Below the pieces are notes generated by a model. The model searched no databases. It worked only from the letters and a program-made list of their open reading frames with translations, and was not told where the DNA came from. Below, piece by piece: positions 1 to 5,941 of a stretch of 6,421 nt of DNA. The translations under genes were made by a program, and so were the position numbers. The stretch's first letter is position 1. Every line of letters starts with the position of its first letter. The DNA comes from Coriobacteriia bacterium. Lineage in GTDB: Bacteria > Actinomycetota > Coriobacteriia > Coriobacteriales > UBA8131. The stretch covers positions 1 to 6,421 of the forward strand of contig WQXZ01000103.1 in NCBI GenBank assembly GCA_009781525.1, read 5' to 3'.

Positions 1-153
1 ATCGATAAACCATTGTCGAAGCAAGTTTGTGCTGGATACCTCGGCAGAGACTCTTTCCGTAATACTTTATCTCGCGCTGACTTAGCTTGGTTTATGTTAG
101 AGCAAGTAAAAAGCACTGAGCATTTGCGAAAGGCTCCTGCCTTGAGCAACTGA
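1..153 (+). CDS. C-terminal end of a NAD(P)-binding (SDR-like / NAD(P)H-binding) protein, partial
   Basis: The first frame is open from the window edge to a TGA at 151-153 and gives 50 residues; the N-terminus lies outside. The end contains LSRADLAWFMLEQ and finishes LRKAPALSN. This matches the conserved tail of atypical short-chain-dehydrogenase-like NAD(P)H-binding proteins (PF13460/NmrA-like), which typically read 'isR.DLA.fml.q...lrkaPaisn'. The Rossmann nucleotide-binding part is not visible, so substrate and reaction cannot be stated. The call rests on recognising this tail. The gene runs in the same direction as the MerR gene 226 bases downstream. That gene has its own promoter, so the two are probably separate transcription units. 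Confidence 0.7.
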   Translation: MDKPLSKQVCAGYLGRDSFRNTLSRADLAWFMLEQVKSTEHLRKAPALSN

Positions 154-172
154 TCGAAGTACTATTTTCGAT
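153..172 (+). terminator. Weak hairpin at the stop codon of the NAD(P)-binding gene
   Basis: ATCGAA (153-158) pairs with TTCGAT (167-172) around an 8-base loop, starting on the last base of the TGA stop. It could end transcription of the upstream gene. The stem is only six pairs and no T-run follows, so this is tentative. The remainder, 173-306, shows no gene or clear signal. Confidence 0.25.
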
Positions 173-306
173 GATTCTGTCGAGGCAGTTTAGTTCCTTT
201 CTCGGCGCATGCCCTCTTGTCCCAGTGAGCCCCAATCTATTTCCTCCAGCGCGTGCCTCATCCTGAAACGCGGCCAAGTTTTTCTACACACTTTTTGAAT
301 TTCCTG

Positions 307-337
307 TTGACATTGACGTAACGTCAAGGTTTATACT
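307..337 (+). promoter_or_regulatory. MerR-type promoter with overlong spacer and dyad operator
   Basis: A perfect -35 TTGACA (307-312) and a good -10 TATACT (332-337) are separated by 19 bp instead of the usual 17. The spacer holds a perfect dyad, TTGACGT-A-ACGTCAA (313-327). An overlong 19-bp spacer filled by a palindrome is the known layout of promoters controlled by MerR-family proteins, which distort the DNA so that RNA polymerase can use it. The site is 42 bases upstream of the MerR-family gene that starts at 380, so autoregulation is the natural reading. The ligand is unknown. Confidence 0.88.
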
Positions 338-379
338 CAGCTCACACTATCAGATGCATTGAAATCAGAAGGCTTGCGA

Positions 380-1129
380 ATGGCGTACACAATAAAACAG
401 TTATCGGATCTGGCTGGAGTCAGTACGCGTACTCTGCGCTGGTACGAGAACCAGGGGTTGCTTTGCCCCATGCGACAACCGAATGGATACAGGCTCTACG
501 ACGCGACAGCAGTTGAGCGTCTGCAGCAGATACTGCTTTATCGCGAGCTGGGGTTTGACCTGAAGCACATCGGCGAGCTGATGGCGAATCCGGACTACGA
601 CACGATAACTGCGCTTCAGCAGCAACTAAAAGCGCTGCAGGTGCAGCAAGCGCAAACTGACAAGCTGATTATGGCGGTACAAAAAACCATCAGGTCGAAA
701 CAGGAAGGACTTGAAATGACAGACAGTGAAAGATTCGAAGCGTTCAAGCAGCAGATGCTGGACGAAAACGAAGAGAAGTATGGCGAAGAAATCCGTGAGC
801 TATATGGCGAGCAGGAGATTGAGGCCTCCAACCAGCGGTTCGCCAATATGAGCGAACAGCAGTTCAAAGCAGCCGAAGAGCTGGCAGAAAAAATCACACA
901 GGCGCTCCTGCTGGCGGTGCCAGAGGGCGACTTTACCAGCGAAGCTGCCGAAGAGATTGTCAAAATGCACAAGCAGTGGCTCTGTGTATTCTGGGCATCG
1001 TATAGTCCAGAACAGCATAAAGGAGTCGCCCAAATGTATGTCGATGACCCGCGATTCAAGAAGCATTACGACGATATCATTCCTGGTGCGGCTGAGTTCC
1101 TCTGCGCCGCGGTCCAGCACTGGGCGTAG
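380..1129 (+). CDS. MerR-family transcriptional activator with TipAS antibiotic-recognition domain
   Basis: A 249-residue cytoplasmic regulator. Residues 1-70 form the MerR winged helix: YTIKQLSDLAGVSTRTLRWY and NGYRLYD are family signatures. Residues about 75-110 form the dimerisation helix (Q-rich, coiled coil). Residues about 113-249 form a TipAS domain (PF07739) ending with the diagnostic DDPRFKKHYDD and PGAAEFL. In TipA, Mta and relatives this domain binds thiopeptide or other drugs and the protein activates its own and efflux promoters. The drug here is unknown and no efflux gene is in view. I chose ATG 380 because AGAAGG (367-372) sits seven bases upstream and the protein then begins MAYTIKQL, as in relatives. 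A TTG at 359 would add seven residues and lacks a good ribosome site. The gene is preceded by a MerR-type promoter, and an internal start at 716 may yield free TipAS. Confidence 0.9.
   Translation: MAYTIKQLSDLAGVSTRTLRWYENQGLLCPMRQPNGYRLYDATAVERLQQILLYRELGFDLKHIGELMANPDYDTITALQQQLKALQVQQAQTDKLIMAVQKTIRSKQEGLEMTDSERFEAFKQQMLDENEEKYGEEIRELYGEQEIEASNQRFANMSEQQFKAAEELAEKITQALLLAVPEGDFTSEAAEEIVKMHKQWLCVFWASYSPEQHKGVAQMYVDDPRFKKHYDDIIPGAAEFLCAAVQHWA
703..718 (+). promoter_or_regulatory. Internal ribosome site and ATG for a free TipAS domain
   Basis: GGAAGG (703-708) lies seven bases before an in-frame ATG (716-718) inside the MerR gene. Starting there gives a 137-residue protein (MTDSERFEAFK...) that is exactly the TipAS domain without the DNA-binding part. 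In Streptomyces tipA the short TipAS protein is made from an internal start in the same way and acts as a drug sponge. The spacing and strength here equal those of the gene's main start. Actual use is inferred. Confidence 0.5.
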
Positions 1130-1140
1130 CTGCCGGTGGC

Positions 1141-1203
1141 GGTGACGCCCAGGCACACAGCGCCAGCGTAGCGAGAGCGTCGGTAGGGTGGTGGCGCCCA
1201 GGC
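1141..1203. repeat. 14-bp imperfect direct repeat in a convergent gap
   Basis: GGTGACGCCCAGGC (1141-1154) recurs as GGTGGCGCCCAGGC (1190-1203) with one mismatch, 49 bp apart, between the ends of the MerR gene and thpR. The stretch is GC-rich and can fold in several ways; for example, GCGCCA at 1160-1165 can pair with TGGCGC at 1192-1197. No function can be assigned. Confidence 0.4.
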
Positions 1204-1224
1204 GTGCTTCGACAGCACGGGCGC
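1194..1224 (-). terminator. GC-rich hairpin downstream of thpR, possible terminator
   Basis: CGTGCT (1203-1208) pairs with AGCACG (1214-1219) around a 5-base loop. The stem is extended by GCGCC (1194-1198) pairing with GGCGC (1220-1224) across a 4-base bulge. It begins six bases beyond the thpR stop and faces the end of the MerR gene, a good place for a two-way terminator. No T-run follows on either strand, so simple intrinsic termination is uncertain. Confidence 0.4.
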
Positions 1225-1230
1225 TGCTGC

Positions 1231-1794
1231 CTAGAGAAGCGAGGGTTTATCCACAGAATGGGTTTTGTCGGTGCAGTAGACGGACGCGATTTCTGTATAA
1301 ACGGGCTGCCCATCGTGGGTGTCCGAACGCATCAGTGAGATGTGGTCAGCCTGCATCGAGGTCGGATGCACCAGTATCTGGGCGTTTTCGGATAGAACCA
1401 CATCACGTCCAATCGTAATATGGGGAGAATAACGCCGTTTTTCGATATCGAATCCCGCCTGGCGGAGGCCTTTGGTCAGGCTTTCGACCAGCTGGGTGAG
1501 CTCGGCGGTTTTTCTGACCCCCATCCAGTGCAGTTTGCCATTGCGACCGTTGAAGGTGCCGGCTCCGTTGATGTCGAGCTGCAGCGGGGTGGGGAAGGCC
1601 TCGCGAGCGGAGTCTTGCATGACGTGCGTGATGTCGTTGATGCGGTCGCTTTCGCCGATGAAGACCAGTGTCAGGTGCAGGTTGTCCCAGGCGGTGTAGC
1701 GTCCCCTTTTGGCAGCACTGCGCAGGTTGGCGATGGTTTCGCTGAGGGCGTTTTTGACTTCGTCGGTGAAGTTTATGGCGATGAAGAGGCGCAC
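1231..1794 (-). CDS. thpR: RNA 2',3'-cyclic phosphodiesterase (2H phosphoesterase, ThpR/LigT family)
   Basis: A 187-residue cytoplasmic protein, the usual family length. It has the two catalytic HxTx motifs of 2H phosphoesterases: HLTL at residues 40-43, within NLHLTLVFIGE, and HITI at 125-128, within RYSPHITIGR. The start MRLFIAINF and the late stretch SLMRSD...PVYTEI are also typical of ThpR. The family hydrolyses 2',3'-cyclic phosphate RNA ends to 2'-phosphates and has been reported to ligate tRNA halves in vitro. The biological substrate is unclear. The start is GTG (1794-1792), supported by AAGGA (1808-1804) nine bases upstream. The frame stays open further upstream on the - strand but offers no ATG with a ribosome site. 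It converges on the MerR gene and has no operon partner in view. No convincing promoter was found. Confidence 0.92.
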   Translation of the reverse strand: MRLFIAINFTDEVKNALSETIANLRSAAKRGRYTAWDNLHLTLVFIGESDRINDITHVMQDSAREAFPTPLQLDINGAGTFNGRNGKLHWMGVRKTAELTQLVESLTKGLRQAGFDIEKRRYSPHITIGRDVVLSENAQILVHPTSMQADHISLMRSDTHDGQPVYTEIASVYCTDKTHSVDKPSLL

Positions 1795-2031
1795 GGTTGG
1801 CTTTCCTTCTTGGGTCGTCGGGCAAGGCAGGTGGTTGCGGAGGTCGTCAGGCGGAACGGGTGGTTCGGGTAGATGCGCGGAGCGGGGTGCAGGGCGGCAA
1901 GTGTCGCAGTATGTCGCGGGTGCTGCAGGTGCTATGCGCAGCGTTGTTTATCAGATCGGTGCTGGTCTATAGTACGACATGATGCGCCAAGTCTGCTGAT
2001 TACGGTTGGTTGCCAGCACAGAAAAGCGGGA

Positions 2032-2095
2032 ATTGCGGGCTTGACCCGCAATCTTGCAGTGCCGGAAAGATTCTGAATCAAGTTCAGAATGACGA
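2032..2095. repeat. Double-palindrome interspersed repeat (REP/MITE-like)
   Basis: Two perfect hairpins have the same design of 8-bp stem and 5-base loop. ATTGCGGG-cttga-CCCGCAAT is at 2032-2052 and ATTCTGAA-tcaag-TTCAGAAT at 2070-2090. The loops are reverse complements of each other (CTTGA and TCAAG), so the two units lie head to head, 17 bases apart. The right unit ends in ATGACG. Reading through such units gives peptides like HSELDSESF or VILNLIQNL, which I recall as common spurious proteins in repeat-bearing bacterial genomes. This supports a dispersed repeat family rather than a gene. There is no transposase, so it would be a passive or trans-mobilised element. Confidence 0.65.
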
Positions 2096-2103
2096 TCGTG
2101 TGT

Positions 2104-2197
2104 GGGTGACTCACGGTCATCATGTTGCGGGTGACTTACGGTCATCGTGTTACGGGTGACTCACGGTCATCGTGTTGCGGGTGACTCACGATCATAA
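2104..2197. repeat. 25-bp tandem repeat, 3.8 copies
   Basis: Units start at 2104, 2129, 2154 and 2179 with an exact 25-base period. Each begins GGGTGACTCACGGTCAT and ends with a form of CGTGTTGC. Full units differ by only one to four bases and the fourth is partial. Each unit with the unchanged CTCAC contains the small palindrome GTGACTCAC. The array begins eight bases after the ATGACG end of the double palindrome and stops about 40 bases before the DUF3795-like gene. No unique spacers separate the units, so it is not CRISPR. Confidence 0.9.
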
Positions 2198-2237
2198 AAC
2201 TTCCAACAGTCGAGGTGTTGTAGGTTAGAATGGAAGT

Positions 2238-3103
2238 ATGGAATACCGATTAAGAAGCTATCCTTTGTTTTCTGCGTGCGGGCTGAACTGCGGCTTATGC
2301 CCTCGCTATCATACACGCGGTACATCCAGATGCCCCGGCTGTGCTGGTGATGGCTTTTCGGCAGTCCATCCTACTTGCGGTGTTTATCTTGCTGTCAGAG
2401 GAAAAGTATCGAATTGGATTGTCAATACTTATTTGGGTGTGAGGAGTATCCATGTGAAAGATACGATGGCGCTAGCCTGTACGACTCCTTTATTACCCAC
2501 AGGAACCAGATTCGTGACCTGGATAAAGCAAAGCAGATGGGCTTGGCAGCATATGAAGCGGAGCTGAATGAAAAAGTACGCGTGCTAGAAAAATTATTGA
2601 ACGGCTTTGACGACGGGCGGCGAAAGAGTTTTTATTGTGCAGCGGTCAACCTATTAGACTTACCGGATATTGAAGACGTCATGGAGCAGCTCGGCGATGC
2701 AATAGACTCAGAATCGCCTCTGAAAACGAAAGCGGCTGCCGCTACTCGTTTACTCGAAGATATGGCAGAGAAAAGTGGCATCTCATTGCAGCTTCGCAAG
2801 AAAGCAAAGCAGCCAGGCTTTGCTTATGCAGAGGAGCACCTTGTCAGGCAGTCGACCAGTCCGTTACGTTCAACCAAGCTTTGCTCGTACAAAGAAGCGG
2901 TTAACCTCAATAAGATGTTGCTCGACACTACTTTATGGTATTTCCATAATCAAAAATGTAGACTGATCCATCAGTTGCCGAGACTGCAACAAAGAAAAAA
3001 TCATCTTCTTCAGATATGTAAGTGGAACCGAATCCTTCCGTGTATGTGTTCACTTGAAAGATATAGCAGTTTTCGTTCTTTGAGGCAAAATATGCAGGGT
3101 TAG
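2238..3103 (+). pseudogene. DUF3795-like Cys-rich protein, frameshifted
   Basis: The reading begins at ATG 2238 (MEYRLRSYPLFSACGLNC...) and in this frame ends at 2567. The conserved sequence continues in another frame from about 2383: LSCCQRK, then EEYPCERYDGASLYDSF, then DDGRRKSFYCAAVNLLDL. Adding one T to the TTT at 2383-2385 restores ...HPTCGV-LSCCQRK... and gives the expected full protein. The N-terminus carries cysteines at 14, 18, 21, 32, 35, 47, 52 and 53 of the repaired protein, as in DUF3795 proteins, which presumably bind metal. Function is unknown. I remember homologues ending near the lysine-rich LRKKAK (about 2810). Here the frame runs on to 3103, through 176 bases antisense to the M56 gene, and that tail looks non-native. 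It could be a real lesion or a one-base sequencing error. There is no strong ribosome site. Confidence 0.75.
2802..2825 (-). terminator. 9-bp perfect hairpin beyond the end of the M56 gene
   Basis: AAGCAAAGC (2802-2810) pairs perfectly with GCTTTGCTT (2817-2825) around a 6-base loop. Read on the - strand, the right arm runs into TTTCTT, a weak U-tract, about 100 bases past the M56 stop. It may terminate the blaI-M56 transcript. It also overlaps the lysine-rich end of the DUF3795-like frame, so part of the pairing may be coincidental. Confidence 0.35.
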
Positions 3104-5381
3104 CGTTCCCAAAACCGAAGTACTCCACTCTGTACTCCTCCGAATAGAGCTCACGAACAATCACGGCAGCTTCTTCTTGACTAACCAGGCGAGGGTATAC
3201 GATCTGTGGTAGGGAGTCGAAAATTAGGTTGTTATAGGATACAACGCTGATTTTGAGCTCACAATATATTGTCTTAGCAGTGGAGACAAGAATAATCGAG
3301 GAGCTTCCATCATTGCCTGTTGGTGCGCTTGGAGGTGCGCCTGGTTGAAGCTCGAATGGTTCCTCAGAAAAGAAAACATGAAAACTATGATAAGCATCCC
3401 GCGCAAAAGGTACCCTTAGGTTCTCTTGAGCTTCAAAACCGAGGTATGTTATTTCTATTGCAGTAGGATGAGCCCTTGAGATAAGATCACTCGCCTCTTC
3501 AACAGTAAGGCCGGGATCTAGCGGCTCTTCTCTATATGTGTAGATAATTGAGCCATCGTCGGCAGAGATGTAGATCAGCCATATTTCTAAGCTCCCTGAT
3601 ACCCCGAAAGTGTTTTGCTCTGAAATCATCCGGCAGACTTCAAAGGCACTGAAATGAGTACGCGAGAAAGGATTCTGAATATCGTGAAAGACATTGCCAA
3701 GATAGGTGACGCTACAAACGTCGGGAAAGTGAGCTTCGACAACTGCTTTGGCTTCCTCAAGCGGCACAACATTCGACAGCAGATAATCTCGCGGATCATC
3801 GGCGTAAACCAAGCCAATTTGTGGCGATCTGAACGCGAAGTCAGTTTCATCAGTCACTACAACAGCAGCGTCACCACGAACCACAAAACTATAAATACAC
3901 ATGCTACCGTCCCAATGGCAAGTCAGTGCGTATCCTTTGATAGTTCTCCCAGGAAAAAAGGAGCCTGGATAATAACCAAACTCAAAAACCGTCGCATAAT
4001 TCGGCTGAACAGCAAAGCTACCCTCACGGCTGAGCCCGCCGAAGCTGATGTCATAATCCATACCGACAACATTGAACAGCACCTCGCCGGATTCATTCAG
4101 GATAAACTCGGTCAGAGTCACAGAGTCAGGAACCTTTCCATCAAAGGCAATTGTGATTGTCTCCCCATTATTTATCTGGATAAGATCGCCGATTTCGCTC
4201 TCGGAAAGGAGTCCCGCGAAGTCGTTTTGAGGGCTGGAGGTACTGCCGCTCCAGTCGGTTCTGTTAACCTGCCAGGCAATCGTGGCCTGGCCATAGCGCA
4301 CGGTGATGTTCGGCGGCTCGGTCGGGTTCGACACGCGGTTCAGGGCAAAGCCGATGCCCAGCGTGAGCGCAGCCACCACAGCAACGGCGATGACGATGCG
4401 CGTCGGCTTACGGAAGTTTAAGATGCTCTTGATACGCTCCTTCAAGCCGCCTTCGCTGAAGGCGAGAGGACTGATGCTGAGCCTGGTGATCCTGCGATTA
4501 GCTGAAAGCGAGAGCAAGGTTTGCGAGTACTGCTTTTTGACGCTGTCGCTCACTGTGCTTCCCATCGTGTCTCCCAGCTGCTTGAGCACTTGCTCGTCGC
4601 AGGACATTTCCATATCGGCTCCCATGAGCAGGAAGGCGACCCAGGCGAAGAGGTTAAACCAGTGCAGGCAAAGCGTCAGGTAGGCGAGCAACTTGACCAG
4701 ATGGTCGCGCCGTTGCAGGTGGGTCTGTTCATGCGCCAGCACGTAGCGAAGCTCGCGGTTCGAGAGTCTGGGGGGCAGGTAAATAGCCGGCTTCAGGAAG
4801 CCCAGGATGAGCGGTGACTGCAGATAGTCGGACTCATAGACGGGGTATTTGACCTGCGTGGTGGTGGTGTTGCTAGGACTCGCCGACCGCAGGTTGCGCT
4901 TCAGGTTGAGGTAGGTAATCAGTCCATACAGCGCCATCACTACCAGCCCGATAATCCAGACGTAGGCAGCGATAGTCGTCCAGGTTTGCAGAAGGCTGGT
5001 ACCCAGGGCGGCTGTGCCCGCTGTACCAGTGATTTCAGGTGCGATTATTGGACCAGCAGCAGCAGCCGAACCAGCAGGAGTATTGGGAGCGGTGGGTAGA
5101 ATTCTGTTTACCACATCGTTCAATGCGTCGATGCCACTGTCGATGCGTGGAACCGGCTGCGAAGCGATGTCAGGCGGAATCGACCTGGCGTTAAACGGCA
5201 TCAGGCTGAATCGCGCCTCTATCGAGAACGGAACCAGCAGCCTGAATCCCGCCACCGCCCACAGGCAGTACGAAATCACCTTGGGAGCCTTGCGCAACGG
5301 CAACCTGACCAGGCAGATTCCAGCAATGACAAAGGCTCCCGTCAAGCTCATATTTAATATGGATAAGAACAAGCTGCTCAT
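2928..5381 (-). CDS. BlaR1-like M56 membrane metalloprotease with PepSY-like sensor modules
   Basis: An 817-residue signal-transducing zinc protease. Membrane helices lie near residues 5-25, 33-51, 138-158 and 328-347. The M56 core includes ILGFLKPAIYLPP, the zinc motif HEQTH (217-221) and the third-ligand region DMEMSCDE (Glu258). After the last helix, BlaR1/MecR1 carry a penicillin-binding domain. This protein instead has an unassigned beta-rich region (about 355-530) and three degenerate PepSY-like modules (about 538-618, 625-718 and 728-814). Each module has an EEA...V/I helix, a V/I-x-Y-L/F-G strand and, in modules one and three, an ADDGSIIYTY or ATDGSVYIF end. No SxxK-SxN-KTG set was seen. 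In the family, signal binding outside activates the protease and removes BlaI repression; the signal here is unknown. ATG 5381 is preferred because it follows the BlaI stop by one base, suggesting coupled translation, and yields the usual MSSLFLSILNMS. GTG 5390 is the alternative. GC falls sharply near 4200. Confidence 0.88.
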   Translation of the reverse strand: MSSLFLSILNMSLTGAFVIAGICLVRLPLRKAPKVISYCLWAVAGFRLLVPFSIEARFSLMPFNARSIPPDIASQPVPRIDSGIDALNDVVNRILPTAPNTPAGSAAAAGPIIAPEITGTAGTAALGTSLLQTWTTIAAYVWIIGLVVMALYGLITYLNLKRNLRSASPSNTTTTQVKYPVYESDYLQSPLILGFLKPAIYLPPRLSNRELRYVLAHEQTHLQRRDHLVKLLAYLTLCLHWFNLFAWVAFLLMGADMEMSCDEQVLKQLGDTMGSTVSDSVKKQYSQTLLSLSANRRITRLSISPLAFSEGGLKERIKSILNFRKPTRIVIAVAVVAALTLGIGFALNRVSNPTEPPNITVRYGQATIAWQVNRTDWSGSTSSPQNDFAGLLSESEIGDLIQINNGETITIAFDGKVPDSVTLTEFILNESGEVLFNVVGMDYDISFGGLSREGSFAVQPNYATVFEFGYYPGSFFPGRTIKGYALTCHWDGSMCIYSFVVRGDAAVVVTDETDFAFRSPQIGLVYADDPRDYLLSNVVPLEEAKAVVEAHFPDVCSVTYLGNVFHDIQNPFSRTHFSAFEVCRMISEQNTFGVSGSLEIWLIYISADDGSIIYTYREEPLDPGLTVEEASDLISRAHPTAIEITYLGFEAQENLRVPFARDAYHSFHVFFSEEPFELQPGAPPSAPTGNDGSSSIILVSTAKTIYCELKISVVSYNNLIFDSLPQIVYPRLVSQEEAAVIVRELYSEEYRVEYFGFGNANPAYFASKNENCYIFQVNTYTEGFGSTYISEEDDFFFVAVSATDGSVYIFDYGNTIK

Positions 5382-5382
5382 G

Positions 5383-5826
5383 CTAGTCACCCGTGCTCTC
5401 GGAAGGTTGGGCGACGGCTCTGCTGCCTGCTTGCTTAGTCGTGGGCTGGCTGGCTGGCTGGTCGGATGCGTCGTAGCTGTCGATCAGCTGTTGCAGTTCG
5501 TCGATCTGTTGTTGGCTGAGCTTTCTGCTTCGGGTAAATGCAGCGACAAAAAGCGGTAGGGAGCCGTCAAAGGTATCATCGACAAAACGCGAGCTCTGCT
5601 CTGCAATGAACTGCTCGCGGGTGTAGAGCATGCTTACCGTGGCTTGCAGATTTTGGGCGATTCCCTTATCTATCAGGAAGCGCAGAATGCTGAACGTAGT
5701 TGATTTCTTCCAGCCGAACTCCTGCTCGGCCAGCCGGATCACCTGCATTGAGGCTATTGGAGCATAGCTCCAAAGCAACTCAGCCAGCCGCATCTCGGCA
5801 TTTGTCAGTTTAAAGTCAGGTTTCAT
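5383..5826 (-). CDS. blaI: BlaI/MecI-family winged-helix repressor
   Basis: A 147-residue DNA-binding repressor. Residues 6-70 form the winged helix (KLTNAEMRLAELLWSYAPI, recognition helix GWKKSTTFSILRFLIDKG, wing near YTREQF). Residues 75-118 form the dimerisation helices (KLSQQQIDELQQLIDSY). Relatives are usually about 120-130 residues. The extra tail (about 119-147) is rich in Q, S, T, P and A and is partly encoded by an AGCC tetranucleotide repeat. The family represses its own operon until cleaved or released on activation of the partner M56 protease, which starts one base after this stop. The start is ATG 5826, with AAAGGTGG (5841-5834) seven bases upstream. The frame is open to 5898, but the added residues come from the repeat-rich leader and have no ribosome site. 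The gene symbol denotes the family, not a proven beta-lactamase role. Confidence 0.92.
   Translation of the reverse strand: MKPDFKLTNAEMRLAELLWSYAPIASMQVIRLAEQEFGWKKSTTFSILRFLIDKGIAQNLQATVSMLYTREQFIAEQSSRFVDDTFDGSLPLFVAAFTRSRKLSQQQIDELQQLIDSYDASDQPASQPTTKQAGSRAVAQPSESTGD
5444..5459. repeat. GGCT/AGCC tetranucleotide repeat, four copies, in the blaI 3' end
   Basis: GGCT is repeated four times on the + strand (AGCC on the coding strand) inside the low-complexity tail of the BlaI gene. Slippage by one unit would shift the BlaI frame. I traced the frame after loss of one unit and it enters the M56 frame with no stop before the protease start. Four copies is a short tract, so instability is only a possibility. 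Confidence 0.8.
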
Positions 5827-5842
5827 TAAGTAGCCACCTTTC

Positions 5843-5864
5843 GAGCGTGCTTTTAGATACGCTC
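5843..5864 (-). promoter_or_regulatory. Leader hairpin just before the blaI ribosome site
   Basis: GAGCGT (5843-5848) pairs with ACGCTC (5859-5864) around a 10-base loop. In the mRNA it ends one base before the ribosome site AAAGGTGG. It may tune translation, or compete with pairings of the neighbouring GCGCGC repeats. No experimental analogue is known to me. Confidence 0.3.
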
Positions 5865-5896
5865 CCAAGCGCGCTCCAAGCGCGCCCCAAGCGCGC
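5865..5896. repeat. 11-bp tandem repeat, three copies, in the blaI leader
   Basis: CCAAGCGCGC occurs at 5865-5874, 5876-5885 and 5887-5896, an exact 11-base period close to one helical turn. It lies in the roughly 130-base untranslated leader between the promoter and the ribosome site. The GCGCGC cores are self-complementary. Confidence 0.85.
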
Positions 5897-5941
5897 ATTC
5901 TAGAACGCGTGAATCAGTACCTGGAACACAATGGAGCACAA

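Larger units (their letters stand above)
1795..2237. other. Gene-free stretch upstream of thpR and of the DUF3795-like gene
   Basis: About 440 bases between two divergently read genes. The first part (1795-1990) is GC-rich and holds the thpR ribosome site at 1804-1808; its short open frames on both strands resemble nothing. On the - strand a TACTAT/TATAGA element near 1966-1975 looks like a -10, but no matching -35 was found. The second part (about 2030-2197) is fully occupied by the double palindrome and the 25-bp tandem array listed separately. Confidence 0.6.

Noticed and set aside
1247..1255. TTATCCACA, a perfect DnaA-box match
   Set aside because: It is a single copy inside the 3' coding end of thpR, with no AT-rich region, second box or dnaA/dnaN neighbour, so it is probably chance.
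1420..1872. 150-residue open frame on the + strand
   Set aside because: It lies opposite thpR, whose HxTx motifs establish the coding strand; it has no ribosome site.
2104..2197. Possible CRISPR array or plasmid iterons
   Set aside because: The 25-bp units are directly joined without spacers, and no Cas or replication-initiator gene is visible.
2383..2389. Programmed -1 frameshift in the DUF3795-like gene
   Set aside because: The site GTTTATC is not a slippery heptamer of the X XXY YYZ form in the reading frame. A simple missing base explains the data better.
3654..4421. 255-residue open frame on the + strand
   Set aside because: It is antisense to the clearly conserved M56 gene, has no recognisable protein signature, and arises as a frame shadow.
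5014..5559. 181-residue open frame on the + strand
   Set aside because: It is antisense to the 5' end of the M56 gene and the 3' end of blaI, and its translation matches no family.
5827..5898. Upstream-extended BlaI start at 5898
   Set aside because: The extra 24 residues come from the GC-rich 11-bp repeats, have no ribosome site and are absent from the family. ATG 5826 has AAAGGTGG at ideal spacing.
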